A stretch of DNA of 64,000 nucleotides, from positions 62,001 through 126,000 of the forward strand of contig JARWZT010000019.1 of the NCBI GenBank assembly GCA_029866205.1, in the 5' to 3' direction. The first letter of the stretch is position 1. Every line of letters starts with the position of its first letter. Position numbers and translations under genes: made by a program. The DNA comes from Rhodoferax sp. (GTDB taxonomy: Bacteria; Pseudomonadota; Gammaproteobacteria; Burkholderiales; Burkholderiaceae_C). Below the pieces are notes generated by a model. It ran no database searches, was not told the origin of the DNA, and worked only from the letters and a program-made list of their open reading frames with translations. Of this stretch, positions 54,917-64,000 are shown one piece after another.

Positions 54917-57511
54917 ATGGCCACCGATCCGGCCCTGGGTTTGAGCGCAGGGGAAGCGATCCGGCGACTGGCTGAGCAGGGTCCCAATGTGCTGCCCGGC
55001 GAACAGGGGCGCCGCTGGCGCGACATCGCGCGCGAAACACTGCGAGAGCCGATGTTCGCTCTGCTTATTGCCGCAGGCACGCTGTACCTGGTTTTGGGCG
55101 ACGTGCGGGAGGGCGCAGTCATGTTCGCCATGGTGGTGCTGGTGCTTGCGCTGACGCTTTACCAGGAAGGCCGCACCGAAAACGCCTTGGCTGCGCTGCG
55201 CCGCTTGAGTGCCCCCACGGCACAGGTGCTGCGGGACGGTGTGCAACACAGGATCGCAGGTCGGGACGTGGTTCAAGGCGACATTTTGGTCCTCCATGAG
55301 GGCGATCGCATCGCCGCCGACGCCGTGCTGGTCAGTGGTACTGAATTGCAGGTGGACGAATCCTTGCTCACCGGCGAGTCGGTGCCAGTCTCCAAAACGC
55401 CTAGCGTGGGCACCCCATACGCCCCGCCGCCGCGCCCCGGCGGTGATGGTTTGGCACAGCTGTACTGCGGCACCTTGTGCATACGGGGGCATGGCATCGC
55501 GCGGGTCAACGCCACCGGTGCCCGCAGTGAGATGGGCCGCATCGGCAGCGCCTTGGGTACGCTGCGGCTGGAAGTTTCACCCCTGAAAAAGCAAACGGCC
55601 CGTCTGGTTCAGGTGCTGGCATCGATGGGCCTGCTGGCCAGTGCCATTTTGGTGGTGATATTGGGACTGTCCAACGGCAACTGGATGGCTGCCTTATTGG
55701 CGGGCATCGCATTGACCATGTCGCTGCTGCCCGAGGAGTTCAGCGTGGTTTTGGCGGTACTGCCAGCCCTTGGTGCCTGGCGACTGTCTCGACAGCAGGT
55801 GCTGACGCGGCGCATTGCGGCCATTGAAACCCTGGGGGCGACCTCGGTGCTTTGCGCCGACAAAACCGGGACCCTGACAGAAAACCGCATGACCGCGGCC
55901 GCACTTTACGTGCCGCTTGCCAGCGACACCTTGGGGCAGACACTGGCGCTGGACCACAGTGCACCGGTCTCGCTGCCAGAGGCGTTTCACGCGCTGGTGG
56001 AATACGCCATATTGGCCAGCGAGGCCGCACCGCAAGACCCCATGGAGCAGGCTTTTCACCATCTGGGAAAGCGGTTCTTGCAGGGCTCCCCGCATTTGCA
56101 CCGCGACTGGAAATTGGTTCGGGAATACGGACTGACACCCGGTTTGCGCGCCATGTCCCACGTGTGGCGGGCCAACCCGGACGCCGCCAATCTGCGCACG
56201 GAGCCGCACTGTGTGGCGGCCAAGGGCTCTCCAGAGGCCATCGTCGACTTGTGCCACCTGGACGCCAATGCGCGTGGCGAGGTCGAACGGGCAGTGCAAA
56301 CCATGGCAGCGCGTGGTCTGAGGGTATTGGGTGTGGCCCGGGCCCACTTTTTGGGTGCGGAGTGGCCAGCGCAGGCCCACGACTTTGCCTTCCAGTTTGT
56401 CGGTCTGGTCGGCTTGGCCGATCCCTTGCGGCCAGAGATACCCGCAGCCATGGCGCAATGCCACAGCGCCGGCATACGGGTGATCATGATTACCGGCGAC
56501 TTTCCGGCAACCGCCCAAGCGATTGCGCGCGCCGCACACATCGACGGCAGCCACGATGCCGACATTCTGAATGGGGACAGGCTAGGCACCCAGAGCGACC
56601 ATCAACTTCAGCAGCGCCTGCAAACTGCCCGCATCTGTGCACGCATTTCGCCCGACCAGAAGCTGCGCATCGTGCAGGCCTTGAAGGCCAATGGCGAGAT
56701 CGTTGCCATGACCGGGGACGGCGTCAACGACGCACCTGCGCTCAAAGCGGCCCATGTCGGCATCGCCATGGGCGGGCGCGGTACTGACGTGGCGCGGGAG
56801 GCGGCGTCGCTGGTGCTGCTGGACGACAACTTCGCGTCGATCGTGCGTGCGGTGCGTCTGGGACGCCGTATTTTTGACAATTTACGCAAGTCCATGTCCT
56901 ACATTCTTGCGATGCATGTCCCGATTGCCGGAGCAGCCTTGCTGCCGGCCTTGTTGGGCTGGCCTGCCATGCTGTTCCCGCTTCACATTGCCTTTTTGGA
57001 GTTGGTGATTGATCCCGCCTGTTCGATGGTTTTTGAGAACGAACCTTCGGAGGCCGATGTCATGCGGCGCCCACCCCGTGACCCCAAAGCACCGCTGTTT
57101 GGCGGTACCACGCTGGCTCTGGCGCTGGTGCAGGGCTTTGGCATGTTGTTGGCGGTCATCGGTGCCTATGCCTGGAGCATGCAGTGGCTTGATGAACCAG
57201 GGGCCCGCACCTTCGCGTTCACCACACTGGTGATGGGCAATATGGCCTTGATCCACTCCAACCGCAGCCAAACCGCATCGCTTTGGGACTGCCTGCGTGT
57301 GCCTAACCGTACGCCCTGGCTGGTTACTGCGGCAACACTTTCGCTCTTGGGTCTGGTGGTCTATCAACCGTATCTGGCAGGGCTGTTTTATTTTGCGCCC
57401 CTGCAGGCAGTCCATGCGCTGGGCGCTTCAGCCTTGGGTTTCTCGGGCGCCTTGTGGTTCGAGGCGATCAAAGGGGTTTCACGCCGGGCAAACAATGCAC
57501 CGCAGGCCTGA
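54917..57511 (+). CDS. P2-type cation-transporting ATPase
   Basis: An 864-residue P-type ATPase. Actuator motif LTGES (151-155), M4 motif LLPEEFSVVL (270-279), phosphorylation site CADKTGTLTEN with Asp315, nucleotide-binding KGSPEA, and hinge MTGDGVNDAPALK are all intact. Ten helices are predicted. LPEE in place of SERCA-type PEG suggests a distinct bacterial subgroup; Ca2+ is a reasonable guess but selectivity is unproven. ATG is 7 bases after the extended frame of the lipoprotein gene, suggesting shared transcription. Unlike the mgtA remnant it is complete. Confidence 0.9.
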   Translation: MATDPALGLSAGEAIRRLAEQGPNVLPGEQGRRWRDIARETLREPMFALLIAAGTLYLVLGDVREGAVMFAMVVLVLALTLYQEGRTENALAALRRLSAPTAQVLRDGVQHRIAGRDVVQGDILVLHEGDRIAADAVLVSGTELQVDESLLTGESVPVSKTPSVGTPYAPPPRPGGDGLAQLYCGTLCIRGHGIARVNATGARSEMGRIGSALGTLRLEVSPLKKQTARLVQVLASMGLLASAILVVILGLSNGNWMAALLAGIALTMSLLPEEFSVVLAVLPALGAWRLSRQQVLTRRIAAIETLGATSVLCADKTGTLTENRMTAAALYVPLASDTLGQTLALDHSAPVSLPEAFHALVEYAILASEAAPQDPMEQAFHHLGKRFLQGSPHLHRDWKLVREYGLTPGLRAMSHVWRANPDAANLRTEPHCVAAKGSPEAIVDLCHLDANARGEVERAVQTMAARGLRVLGVARAHFLGAEWPAQAHDFAFQFVGLVGLADPLRPEIPAAMAQCHSAGIRVIMITGDFPATAQAIARAAHIDGSHDADILNGDRLGTQSDHQLQQRLQTARICARISPDQKLRIVQALKANGEIVAMTGDGVNDAPALKAAHVGIAMGGRGTDVAREAASLVLLDDNFASIVRAVRLGRRIFDNLRKSMSYILAMHVPIAGAALLPALLGWPAMLFPLHIAFLELVIDPACSMVFENEPSEADVMRRPPRDPKAPLFGGTTLALALVQGFGMLLAVIGAYAWSMQWLDEPGARTFAFTTLVMGNMALIHSNRSQTASLWDCLRVPNRTPWLVTAATLSLLGLVVYQPYLAGLFYFAPLQAVHALGASALGFSGALWFEAIKGVSRRANNAPQA

Positions 57512-57516
57512 AGACA

Positions 57517-58179
57517 CTAACGCTTGCACCTTCGAAACATGGGCTCCAACACCGCAGCGCAACCCCATCCTGCCAATGCGCCCGCCAAATGCGCCTCGCC
57601 TGCCACCTGAATATCGGGAGCGCCCGGCAAAAAAGCCAGGCTCACGCCCAAACCCATCCACTGAGACAGCACAGGCACTTCGAGCACGAGCTTCATCACC
57701 AGCCCCAGGCCCACCGTTGCGCCCACCCAGCGTCGCGACCCCGCGCTCTGCGCGAGCAAATGCCATACGCCAATGGAAACCCCTGCATGCAACACACCTG
57801 ACAAGCCGCCATAGTGCTGCAGTGCCGGACAAAAAGCCAACAATAGGTGCGTCACAGGCCAAGCCGCCAGCCAGACTAGCGCAGCCCTGCGTTCCAGACC
57901 CACTGCGTTGCCCCAGGCACCCAAGGCCACACAAGCCAGCAAATTCAGCATCAGATGGGCACTGCTCCAATGCACCAGGGCGGCCGTCCACAAACGCCAG
58001 GGCTGCAACTGCCACAGGCCGGGCTGCCAATCCCACTGCTGAAACGCGATCTCACGCAAAAGTGGGCTGACATCGGCGTAGCCACTGATCCAAACGCCGA
58101 TCGAGATCAAAGCCCACAAAAGCAACAGGCCGGACCAAGCCGACCCCGGTAACAGCAACCCTTGCCGCTTGGACCTCAA
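57517..58179 (-). CDS. rrtA: Rhombosortase (GlyGly-CTERM-processing rhomboid protease)
   Basis: A 220-residue membrane protein with about six helices. The rhomboid serine is Ser127 in YGGLSGVLHAG and the catalytic His is His197 in GEAHLAGALAG. HWSSAHLMLNLLACVALG (70-87) is the conserved N-terminal membrane region of the rhombosortase subfamily, which processes proteins with a C-terminal GlyGly-CTERM tail. The start codon is not an ATG: TTG 58179 overlaps the TGA of the upstream subtilisin gene by three bases. That partner ends in a GlyGly-type tail. Confidence 0.85.
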   Translation of the reverse strand: MRSKRQGLLLPGSAWSGLLLLWALISIGVWISGYADVSPLLREIAFQQWDWQPGLWQLQPWRLWTAALVHWSSAHLMLNLLACVALGAWGNAVGLERRAALVWLAAWPVTHLLLAFCPALQHYGGLSGVLHAGVSIGVWHLLAQSAGSRRWVGATVGLGLVMKLVLEVPVLSQWMGLGVSLAFLPGAPDIQVAGEAHLAGALAGWGCAAVLEPMFRRCKR

Positions 58180-60152
58180 AACACAGCGTGGCGGGTAACC
58201 CGCCGTTGCCGCCAAAGCAACAGACTGGCAAATACCAATCCCGCCGCCCACCAAGCGCTCATGCTGCCGCCGGACTTGGAGGTGAGCACCGGTGGCGAAC
58301 CGCTCGCCAGCGTTTGCGTGGCCGTGCGGGTGGCCCCGCTGCTGTCGGTGACCTGCAGCTGTACTTCGACGGATCCGGTGTACCCAAAAAACTCCACCGT
58401 AGCACTGGCCGCGGTCGTGCTGCCCGAAAACCGTGCATATTGCCCACCGCTGAGCAACGTCCATTGGTAGCCTGTCAGCGTCCGGATCCCGGCGGCCGAA
58501 GAAGTGGTGCCGCTGACAACGATGCTCTTGGAAGTCGCCAGTGCGGTCGTATCGACAGTGATCCGCGCGGTGGGGACGGGGTTGACCCACGCCAGCGCCG
58601 CCGCCGCATCCAGCATGCCCGCGCCACAAGTGCCGGTGGTGCAATAACACTCAAGTTGCTCCGCCGCGTTGGGGGCACGGCACTGCGCCACATCCAAGGC
58701 CGCGCCGCTGGTGGGAAAAGTGCGCGCCGTGGCTTGCAAGGCCGCCCGAATTTCGGTGGGCGTCAGTTGCGGGTTGAACGACAACATCAACCCGATCGTT
58801 CCGCTAACCTGCGGCGCAGCAAAGCTGGTACCCACCGACGGGTTGTCGCTGTCGCTGTAACTATGGGCCACTGGCCCGGTTTGCCCCGTATTGCTGGTGG
58901 TCATGATGGGGTACAGGCAGGCACCCGTCGTATTCACGCAGTTTCCGCCTGGCGCAGCAATAGCCACTTCAGGTCCGACGTTGGAAAACCCCACTTTGGT
59001 GCCAAGGTGCCGCAGTCCGGCCACGGCCAGGGCGCCAGAGCAGTTGGCCGGGGAGTCAACCTCCAAGCCGGCGTCATTGCCTGCTGCCACGACCACAGTG
59101 ACACCCACGTTGGCAAGCTCCTGCATGACCTCTTCGTACGCAAGGCTACACGCGCCTTGACTGCCCAAACTCAGGTTGAGGACCTTGGCCGGATGGTCGT
59201 TGACCACGGTCACACCACCACCTACATCAGAGGTCAGCCCTGCGGCCCAGCGCATGCCGGCAATGATGTCGGAGTCTGTGCCGCCACATTTTCCCAGCAC
59301 CCGCACTGGCAGGACCATGACGTCTCGGCCCACACCGGCAATTCCCCGACCATTATTGGTCGCGGCGCCGACGATCCCCGACACTTGGGTGCCATGCCAG
59401 CTGCTGGATTCCGCGTAGTAGTAACCGCATTCGCCGGCGCTGCTCGCGTCACCCGGATCGCTGGCATTGTTGTCGCGGGGAGAGCCATCGCCGGAAAACA
59501 GCTCATCCGATACGAAGTCGTAGCCCGGATGGAGCTTGCCTTGCAAATCTGGATGATCCAAAACCACCCCCGTGTCCAGCACCGCCACAGTGACATCACT
59601 GGAGCCAGTGCTCAAGCTCCATGCGCCCAAAGCGTTGATGGCCGATACGAAAAGCTCCGTCGGTGCGCGCAAGTACCACTGCCCTACCGTGGGGGTTACC
59701 GAACCGAGGTCGTTGCCCAAATAAGGGTCATTCGGCGCGGACCGCGCGTAGCGCCGCCCATCCACGACCGCCCATTGCACATCGGACATCCCCATAAGGC
59801 GGGTCGCCAACTGCGACGAAGACATCCCCTGGCCCCTGACAACTTGGGTGTGCGGTCCGAGTACGCGCCCATCGGTCAAAGGCATGTTCAGGCGCGTGGC
59901 CAGTGCCGCAGCGTGTTGGGGCGCCATGGGCAATGGCCGGCCACTTCGGCCCGCCAACGCGCGGCGCAATCCGCTGTCGGCGCGATATTTGACGATCACA
60001 CTGGCACGGGAAGGGTCTTCGATGACCTGGCGGTGGGGCCGTGACGGCATTCGCTCCTGCGATGGGGTCAGCCCCGTGGCCGCGAAGGCCAACAGGCTGA
60101 TCGTTAAGGCGAAGAGCAGTCCTGGCAGCAGAGAGCGATTGGTCATTTTCAT
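58176..60152 (-). CDS. Secreted subtilisin-family (S8) protease with GlyGly-CTERM-like tail
   Basis: A 658-residue secreted protease. A signal peptide spans about 5-26. A propeptide-like region (about 50-140, [10 protein letters not shown]...) precedes the S8 catalytic domain with Asp193 (VAVLDTGVV), His253 ([10 protein letters not shown]) and Ser443 (VGTSFAAPQ). A PKD/Ig-like domain runs about 545-620. The C-terminus has SGGSMSAWW (from about 627), a hydrophobic helix and an RQRR basic end, the tripartite GlyGly-CTERM form recognised by rhombosortase and typical of type II secretion substrates. It overlaps the rhombosortase gene. Confidence 0.88.
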   Translation of the reverse strand: MKMTNRSLLPGLLFALTISLLAFAATGLTPSQERMPSRPHRQVIEDPSRASVIVKYRADSGLRRALAGRSGRPLPMAPQHAAALATRLNMPLTDGRVLGPHTQVVRGQGMSSSQLATRLMGMSDVQWAVVDGRRYARSAPNDPYLGNDLGSVTPTVGQWYLRAPTELFVSAINALGAWSLSTGSSDVTVAVLDTGVVLDHPDLQGKLHPGYDFVSDELFSGDGSPRDNNASDPGDASSAGECGYYYAESSSWHGTQVSGIVGAATNNGRGIAGVGRDVMVLPVRVLGKCGGTDSDIIAGMRWAAGLTSDVGGGVTVVNDHPAKVLNLSLGSQGACSLAYEEVMQELANVGVTVVVAAGNDAGLEVDSPANCSGALAVAGLRHLGTKVGFSNVGPEVAIAAPGGNCVNTTGACLYPIMTTSNTGQTGPVAHSYSDSDNPSVGTSFAAPQVSGTIGLMLSFNPQLTPTEIRAALQATARTFPTSGAALDVAQCRAPNAAEQLECYCTTGTCGAGMLDAAAALAWVNPVPTARITVDTTALATSKSIVVSGTTSSAAGIRTLTGYQWTLLSGGQYARFSGSTTAASATVEFFGYTGSVEVQLQVTDSSGATRTATQTLASGSPPVLTSKSGGSMSAWWAAGLVFASLLLWRQRRVTRHAVF

Positions 60153-60369
60153 TACTTCAGCCGCGCACGGCGCGGCAATTGATGAGATTTTTAATAAAGA
60201 CTCTTCCCTGAAACCCCAGAGCCCAATGGCGCAATATATAACCAAAAAACCGGGTCCTGACCTCATCGCAGACAGAGCGCACAACACCCGAGCCCGCACA
60301 GGCGATCTGCGCCCGGTGTGGCGTCTGAGCCCTTGGGAAGCACGCAGCGAAGTTGCTAGACTCGCCGCG

Positions 60370-63024
60370 ATGTCCGATTTCGCCGCTCCGCACACCCCCA
60401 TGATGGCCCAGTACCTGGGCCTCAAAGCGGACTATACGGACACTTTGCTGTTCTACCGCATGGGTGATTTTTACGAGATGTTCTTTGCGGATGCAGAAAA
60501 AGCCGCCCGCCTGCTGGACATCACCCTCACCCATCGCGGTACGAGCGCGGGCCAGCCTATTCCCATGGCGGGTGTGCCTTTTCATGCCATGGAAGGCTAC
60601 CTGGCCAAGCTCATTCGCCAAGGGGAGTCCGTAGCCATCTGCGAGCAGGTGGGCGAAGTGGGCGGCAAAGGACCGGTGGAGCGCAAAGTGGTACGAGTGG
60701 TCACGCCCGGCACGTTGACGGACGCCGAACTGCTGAACGAAAAATCCGAGTCGCTGCTGTTGGCGGTGCACCAGGGCGCGCGCAACCGCTGCGGACTGGC
60801 CTGGCTGAGCGTGACCCAAGGCGTGATCCACCTGGGCGAATGCGCTACAGACGAAGTGACAGACTGGGTCGGCCGCCTGTCACCCAGTGAGCTGGTTTAC
60901 AGCGCAGGGGTCAGCAACGCCTTTGAAGACCGCCTGAAGCGACTGCGCAACGGCACCGGTCTGTCGCTCACGGCCCGCCCCGAGTGGCAGTTTGACAGCG
61001 CTCTGGGTGAGCGCAAGCTGCAAGAGGTGTTGCAAGTCGCCACCCTGGCCAGCTGGAACGCCCAAGACCTGCCGTTGGCCCATGCGGCCGCGGCCGCGCT
61101 GCTGGGCTATGCCGAACACACCCAGGGCCGGGCGCTGGTGCACCTAAGCGGGCTCGAAGTTCAGCGCAACGGCGAACTCATCGATCTGCCACCCAGCACC
61201 CGACGCAACCTGGAAATAACCCACACCTTGCGCGGCGAAGAGGCGCCCACGCTGTTTTCGCTGCTCGATACCTGCATGACCGGCATGGGCAGCCGCCAGC
61301 TCAAAAATTGGCTGCTGCAACCCCGCCGCGACCGCCGCCAGGCCAAAGATCGCCTGCAGGCCCTGGCAGCCCTGCGCGCCGATACCCGCCATCGCACCCC
61401 GCTGAGCACCGCCCTGCGCACCCAGATCAAGGGCAGCGCCGATGTGGAACGCATCACTGCGCGCCTGAGCCTGCGCCAGGTGCGCCCCCGCGAGCTGGTG
61501 GGATTGATTCAAACGCTGGCACGCAGCGAGGCGCTGGCGCATGCGCTGGCCGGTTTTCAGGCCGACCAGGAGTCGCTCACCGGCCTGGACGCCGCCGGAA
61601 CCTTGTTGGAACGCGTTGGCATCGACTTGCTGCCGCCTCACGAGTGCGCTGCCCTGCTGCAATGTGCCATTGCGCCCGAGCCCGCTGCGCTGGTGCGCGA
61701 CGGCGGCGTCATTGCCAGCGGTTTTGACGCCGATCTGGACGAGCTGCGCGCGATCCAGACCAACTGTGACGCGTTTTTGCTCGACCTGGAAACACGCGAG
61801 CGCGCACGCACCGGCATCGCCAATTTGCGCGTGCAGTTCAACAAGGTGCATGGCTTTTATATCGAAGTGACCCAAGGCCAGGCGAGCAAGGTGCCCGAAG
61901 ACTACCGCCGCCGCCAGACCCTGAAAAACGCCGAGCGCTTCATCACCCCTGAACTGAAAGCCTTTGAAGACAAGGCGCTGAGTGCCCAAGAGCGCGCCCT
62001 GGCCCGCGAAAAGTGGCTCTTTGAGCAGGTGCTGGACAGCTTGCAGGCCTATGTGCCGGCGCTCACACGGCTGGCGCGCGCCTTGGCTGCGCTCGACGCG
62101 CTGTGTGCCCTGGCCGAGCGTTCACTGACCCTGGGCTGGTGCGCGCCGCAGTTTGTTGAGCACCCGTGCATCGAAATATCCCAGGGCCGCCACCCGGTGG
62201 TCGAGTCGCGCCTGGCCGAGCTCAGCAGCGGCAGCTTTATTGCCAACGACACGCAGCTAGGCCCCCGCCAGCGACTGCAAGTCATTACTGGCCCCAATAT
62301 GGGGGGTAAATCCACCTACATGCGCCAGGTGGCGCTGATCGTGCTGCTGGCCAGCGTGGGCTCGCACGTACCGGCCAGCGCCTGCCGTCTGGGGCCGATT
62401 GACGCAATCCACACCCGCATTGGCGCGGCCGACGATTTGGCCAACGCCCAATCCACCTTCATGCTGGAAATGGTCGAAGCTGCGCAGATTTTGCACAGCG
62501 CCACGCCGCAGTCGCTGGTGCTGATGGACGAGATTGGCCGGGGCACCTCCACCTTTGACGGCCTGGCCCTGGCCAGCGCCATTGCCACCCAGTTGCACGA
62601 CAAAACCCAGGCCTTTTGCCTGTTTGCCACGCACTACTTCGAGCTCACCGAGTTTCCGGCCGGCCACCACGGCGCAGTGAATGTGCATGTGAGCGCCGCC
62701 GAATCGGGCCGCGACATCGTGTTTTTGCACGCCATTGAGCCGGGCCCGGCGAGCCGCAGCTACGGCATACAAGTGGCGCGCCTGGCCGGCATGCCAGCGG
62801 CGGTGCTCAACCAGGCTCGACGCACGCTCGACGCGCTGGAGGCCCAGTCCACCGAATCGCGCGCCCAAGTTGATTTGTTTGCCGCCCCGCCCTTGGAAGC
62901 ACCGGCCGCCCCCAGCGCGGTAGAGGCAGCGGTTGCCGCCCTGAACCCCGACTCCATGAGCCCCCGCGAGGCCATGGACGCGATTTACCAGCTCAAGGCG
63001 CTGGCAGCGCGGCAGTTGACCTAA
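60370..63024 (+). CDS. mutS: DNA mismatch repair protein MutS
   Basis: An 884-residue mismatch-recognition ATPase. The mismatch-contacting Phe-x-Glu is Phe34-Tyr-Glu36 in GDFYEMFF, preceded by [11 protein letters not shown]. Walker A is [13 protein letters not shown] with Lys647; Walker B is [14 protein letters not shown]; the C-terminal helix-turn-helix dimerisation region follows. Length is slightly above E. coli MutS (853). ATG 60370 is chosen because conserved HTPMM lies 8 residues in. No mutL nearby. Confidence 0.95.
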   Translation: MSDFAAPHTPMMAQYLGLKADYTDTLLFYRMGDFYEMFFADAEKAARLLDITLTHRGTSAGQPIPMAGVPFHAMEGYLAKLIRQGESVAICEQVGEVGGKGPVERKVVRVVTPGTLTDAELLNEKSESLLLAVHQGARNRCGLAWLSVTQGVIHLGECATDEVTDWVGRLSPSELVYSAGVSNAFEDRLKRLRNGTGLSLTARPEWQFDSALGERKLQEVLQVATLASWNAQDLPLAHAAAAALLGYAEHTQGRALVHLSGLEVQRNGELIDLPPSTRRNLEITHTLRGEEAPTLFSLLDTCMTGMGSRQLKNWLLQPRRDRRQAKDRLQALAALRADTRHRTPLSTALRTQIKGSADVERITARLSLRQVRPRELVGLIQTLARSEALAHALAGFQADQESLTGLDAAGTLLERVGIDLLPPHECAALLQCAIAPEPAALVRDGGVIASGFDADLDELRAIQTNCDAFLLDLETRERARTGIANLRVQFNKVHGFYIEVTQGQASKVPEDYRRRQTLKNAERFITPELKAFEDKALSAQERALAREKWLFEQVLDSLQAYVPALTRLARALAALDALCALAERSLTLGWCAPQFVEHPCIEISQGRHPVVESRLAELSSGSFIANDTQLGPRQRLQVITGPNMGGKSTYMRQVALIVLLASVGSHVPASACRLGPIDAIHTRIGAADDLANAQSTFMLEMVEAAQILHSATPQSLVLMDEIGRGTSTFDGLALASAIATQLHDKTQAFCLFATHYFELTEFPAGHHGAVNVHVSAAESGRDIVFLHAIEPGPASRSYGIQVARLAGMPAAVLNQARRTLDALEAQSTESRAQVDLFAAPPLEAPAAPSAVEAAVAALNPDSMSPREAMDAIYQLKALAARQLT

Positions 63025-63045
63025 GGTGAAATGGCCTGCAAAAGG

Positions 63046-63624
63046 CTATTTTGGCGCTGGCACAGACCCCAGTTCGCGCAGCAGCGCGTCATAGCTGGTA
63101 CGCAGTTCGGGGTCAATTTGTTGCAATGACGCGCCGATGGCTGCCGGTGCCGCCTCTGGGGCTGCCACTAGAGCAAGGGCAGAAGAGCCATGGGCGCTTG
63201 GGAGTGCTGCAGCGGCCGGCACCGGGTTCGCGGCCTTGGGCGCGGGCGTATCCGTATCCCCGTCCAAGTCGCCAAAGCCCTGCAAACCCTGAAGGCTGCT
63301 GGACAACTGGCCAAACATGGCCGCAACTTCAGGCGTAGGCAACGGTGCCACCGTGGCGGTTATGGCGCGCATCCTGAGCAAGGCATAGGCACCGATGGCC
63401 CCCAGCAACAACACCGCGCTCACACACAGCCACAGCGCCCAGACTGCACCCGCGTCAGCGGGGCGCATTTGCAGCAAGGCGCCCAACTCGGTGCCAAAAG
63501 TACGCCAGGGCAAGGACTGCAGCCAGGGGCCGACATCCGTCCAGAAGGCAGGGGTCCAGGCGAGCGCAGCCGTCAGCAGCGCAAGATTGAGCACCGCGGC
63601 CCACAAGGTGGCAAGCAAAAACAT
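63046..63624 (-). CDS. Hypothetical membrane protein
   Basis: A 192-residue protein with N-terminal hydrophobic segments at about 1-23 and 60-82, then a low-complexity Ala/Pro-rich cytoplasmic or periplasmic region and a short helical tail (LRTSYDALLRELG). No recognised family. It follows the coiled-coil gene by 11 bases on the minus strand and may share its transcript. It is convergent with mutS. Confidence 0.65.
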   Translation of the reverse strand: MFLLATLWAAVLNLALLTAALAWTPAFWTDVGPWLQSLPWRTFGTELGALLQMRPADAGAVWALWLCVSAVLLLGAIGAYALLRMRAITATVAPLPTPEVAAMFGQLSSSLQGLQGFGDLDGDTDTPAPKAANPVPAAAALPSAHGSSALALVAAPEAAPAAIGASLQQIDPELRTSYDALLRELGSVPAPK

Positions 63625-63635
63625 GGCGTTTCGGT

Positions 63636-64000
63636 TTATTTCAGCTCTTGCACCAGCTTGTCGTGCAAAAGCGTTGCAAGGTGCGCGCGGGCTTGGGCAA
63701 TCGACAGCGCCTCATGCTCGGCATCCACCGAATCCGCGGCCATTTCCACCAACTTTTGCTTGAGGCGAGCGATTTGGCCTTGGGTGTCTTGCAAGGCGGT
63801 TTGCAGATGCTTTTCGCGCGCGGTGTGCTGGTCAAGTTCGGCCAGCAGCTCCAGTGTTTGTTGCAGGTAAAACTTGTTTTTTCGTCCGTGCTGCAGGTCG
63901 GTGCGGTTCAGGAACACCTGCATCTGCTGCGCCAGGTTTTGGTAGGCCGGTGCCGGGGCATGCACCCGCTCGATGGCCCCGTCGCCAATGCGGCCCACCT
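63636..64000 (-). CDS. Coiled-coil protein (partial at its 5' end)
   Basis: The minus-strand frame runs off the right edge of the window; a GTG at 63998 is the first visible start but the true one may lie beyond. The visible 120 residues are mostly heptad-like helix (QQTLELLAELDQHTAREKHL, then QGQIARLKQKLVEMAAD), indicating a coiled coil. No signal peptide or membrane segment is visible. No family is recognised. Confidence 0.6.
   Translation of the reverse strand, partial: VGRIGDGAIERVHAPAPAYQNLAQQMQVFLNRTDLQHGRKNKFYLQQTLELLAELDQHTAREKHLQTALQDTQGQIARLKQKLVEMAADSVDAEHEALSIAQARAHLATLLHDKLVQELK

Noticed and set aside
58188-60044. Plus-strand open frame of 618 codons opposite the S8 protease
   Set aside because: Composition is Arg/Gly/His-rich without domains, whereas the minus-strand frame has a full Asp/His/Ser subtilisin triad.
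63031-63055. Possible terminator between convergent mutS and the membrane-protein gene
   Set aside because: Only a four-base GCCT/AGGC stem with a short A/T tract is visible, too weak to call.

Overview
This is a GC-rich (about 60 percent) chromosomal window that reads like a Burkholderiales betaproteobacterium, most likely Comamonadaceae. Pointers are a tryptophanyl-tRNA synthetase with a C-terminal YegP-like extension, a long-form QueF, a Bug/TctC solute-binding protein beside a BKACE enzyme, a YhaJ-like LysR with pirin and DoxX neighbours, and a rhombosortase. The family assignment is inferred from gene content. No rRNA, CRISPR array, transposase, integrase or phage gene was found.

Layout. 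1-2320: edge gene, a small membrane protein, then a graveyard next to tRNA-Leu(CAA): an mgtA-like P-type ATPase with a nonsense codon and no 3' two-thirds, abutting the 5' end of an oppositely oriented lipoprotein gene, then a frameshifted 5' fragment of a second cysM. 2418-6281: hemerythrin, FMN-dependent lactate dehydrogenase, DNA polymerase IV, enoyl-CoA hydratase/isomerase. 6278-8015 (minus): two cyclic-nucleotide-binding-domain proteins and an HD phosphodiesterase-like protein. 8093-11528 (minus): 2OG-Fe(II) oxygenase, queF, yaaA and two small proteins. 11664-18610: valS, then tusA-like, NUDIX, cysM and a FAD-linked oxidase on the minus strand, and a DUF1993 protein. 18704-24725: core-MetE-like protein, atypical SDR, DsbA-like isomerase, FabH-like KAS III, GNAT, acyl-CoA ligase. 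24773-32808: two multiheme cytochromes c coupled to rluA, PHP phosphoesterase, YciO, M50 protease, trpS, DMT exporter, rhodanese. 32846-38291: MFS transporter, DUF2892 protein, and a WrbA-like/DoxX/pirin set divergent from a YhaJ-like regulator. 38357-48301: FAD protein, gluQ, methyltransferases, pseudouridine synthase, Tat-exported transglutaminase, DinG helicase, saccharopine-dehydrogenase-like reductase, Fe-S protein. 48298-53486: AraC regulator divergent from a four-gene catabolic operon (Bug protein, TauD dioxygenase, BKACE, quinone oxidoreductase). 53699-64000: DUF4382 lipoprotein with an in-frame stop, P-type ATPase, rhombosortase with its apparent substrate protease, mutS, and two envelope or hypothetical genes.

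The strongest functional stories are: (i) the subtilisin at 58176-60152 ends in a GlyGly-CTERM-like tail and overlaps the rhombosortase gene expected to process it; (ii) the AraC-controlled BKACE operon has a perfect 18-bp direct repeat in the divergent promoter region and an unknown substrate; (iii) the cyclic-nucleotide reader/eraser module has no cyclase in the window; (iv) the tRNA-Leu-proximal scar holds three decayed genes. Most of the rest is ordinary housekeeping.
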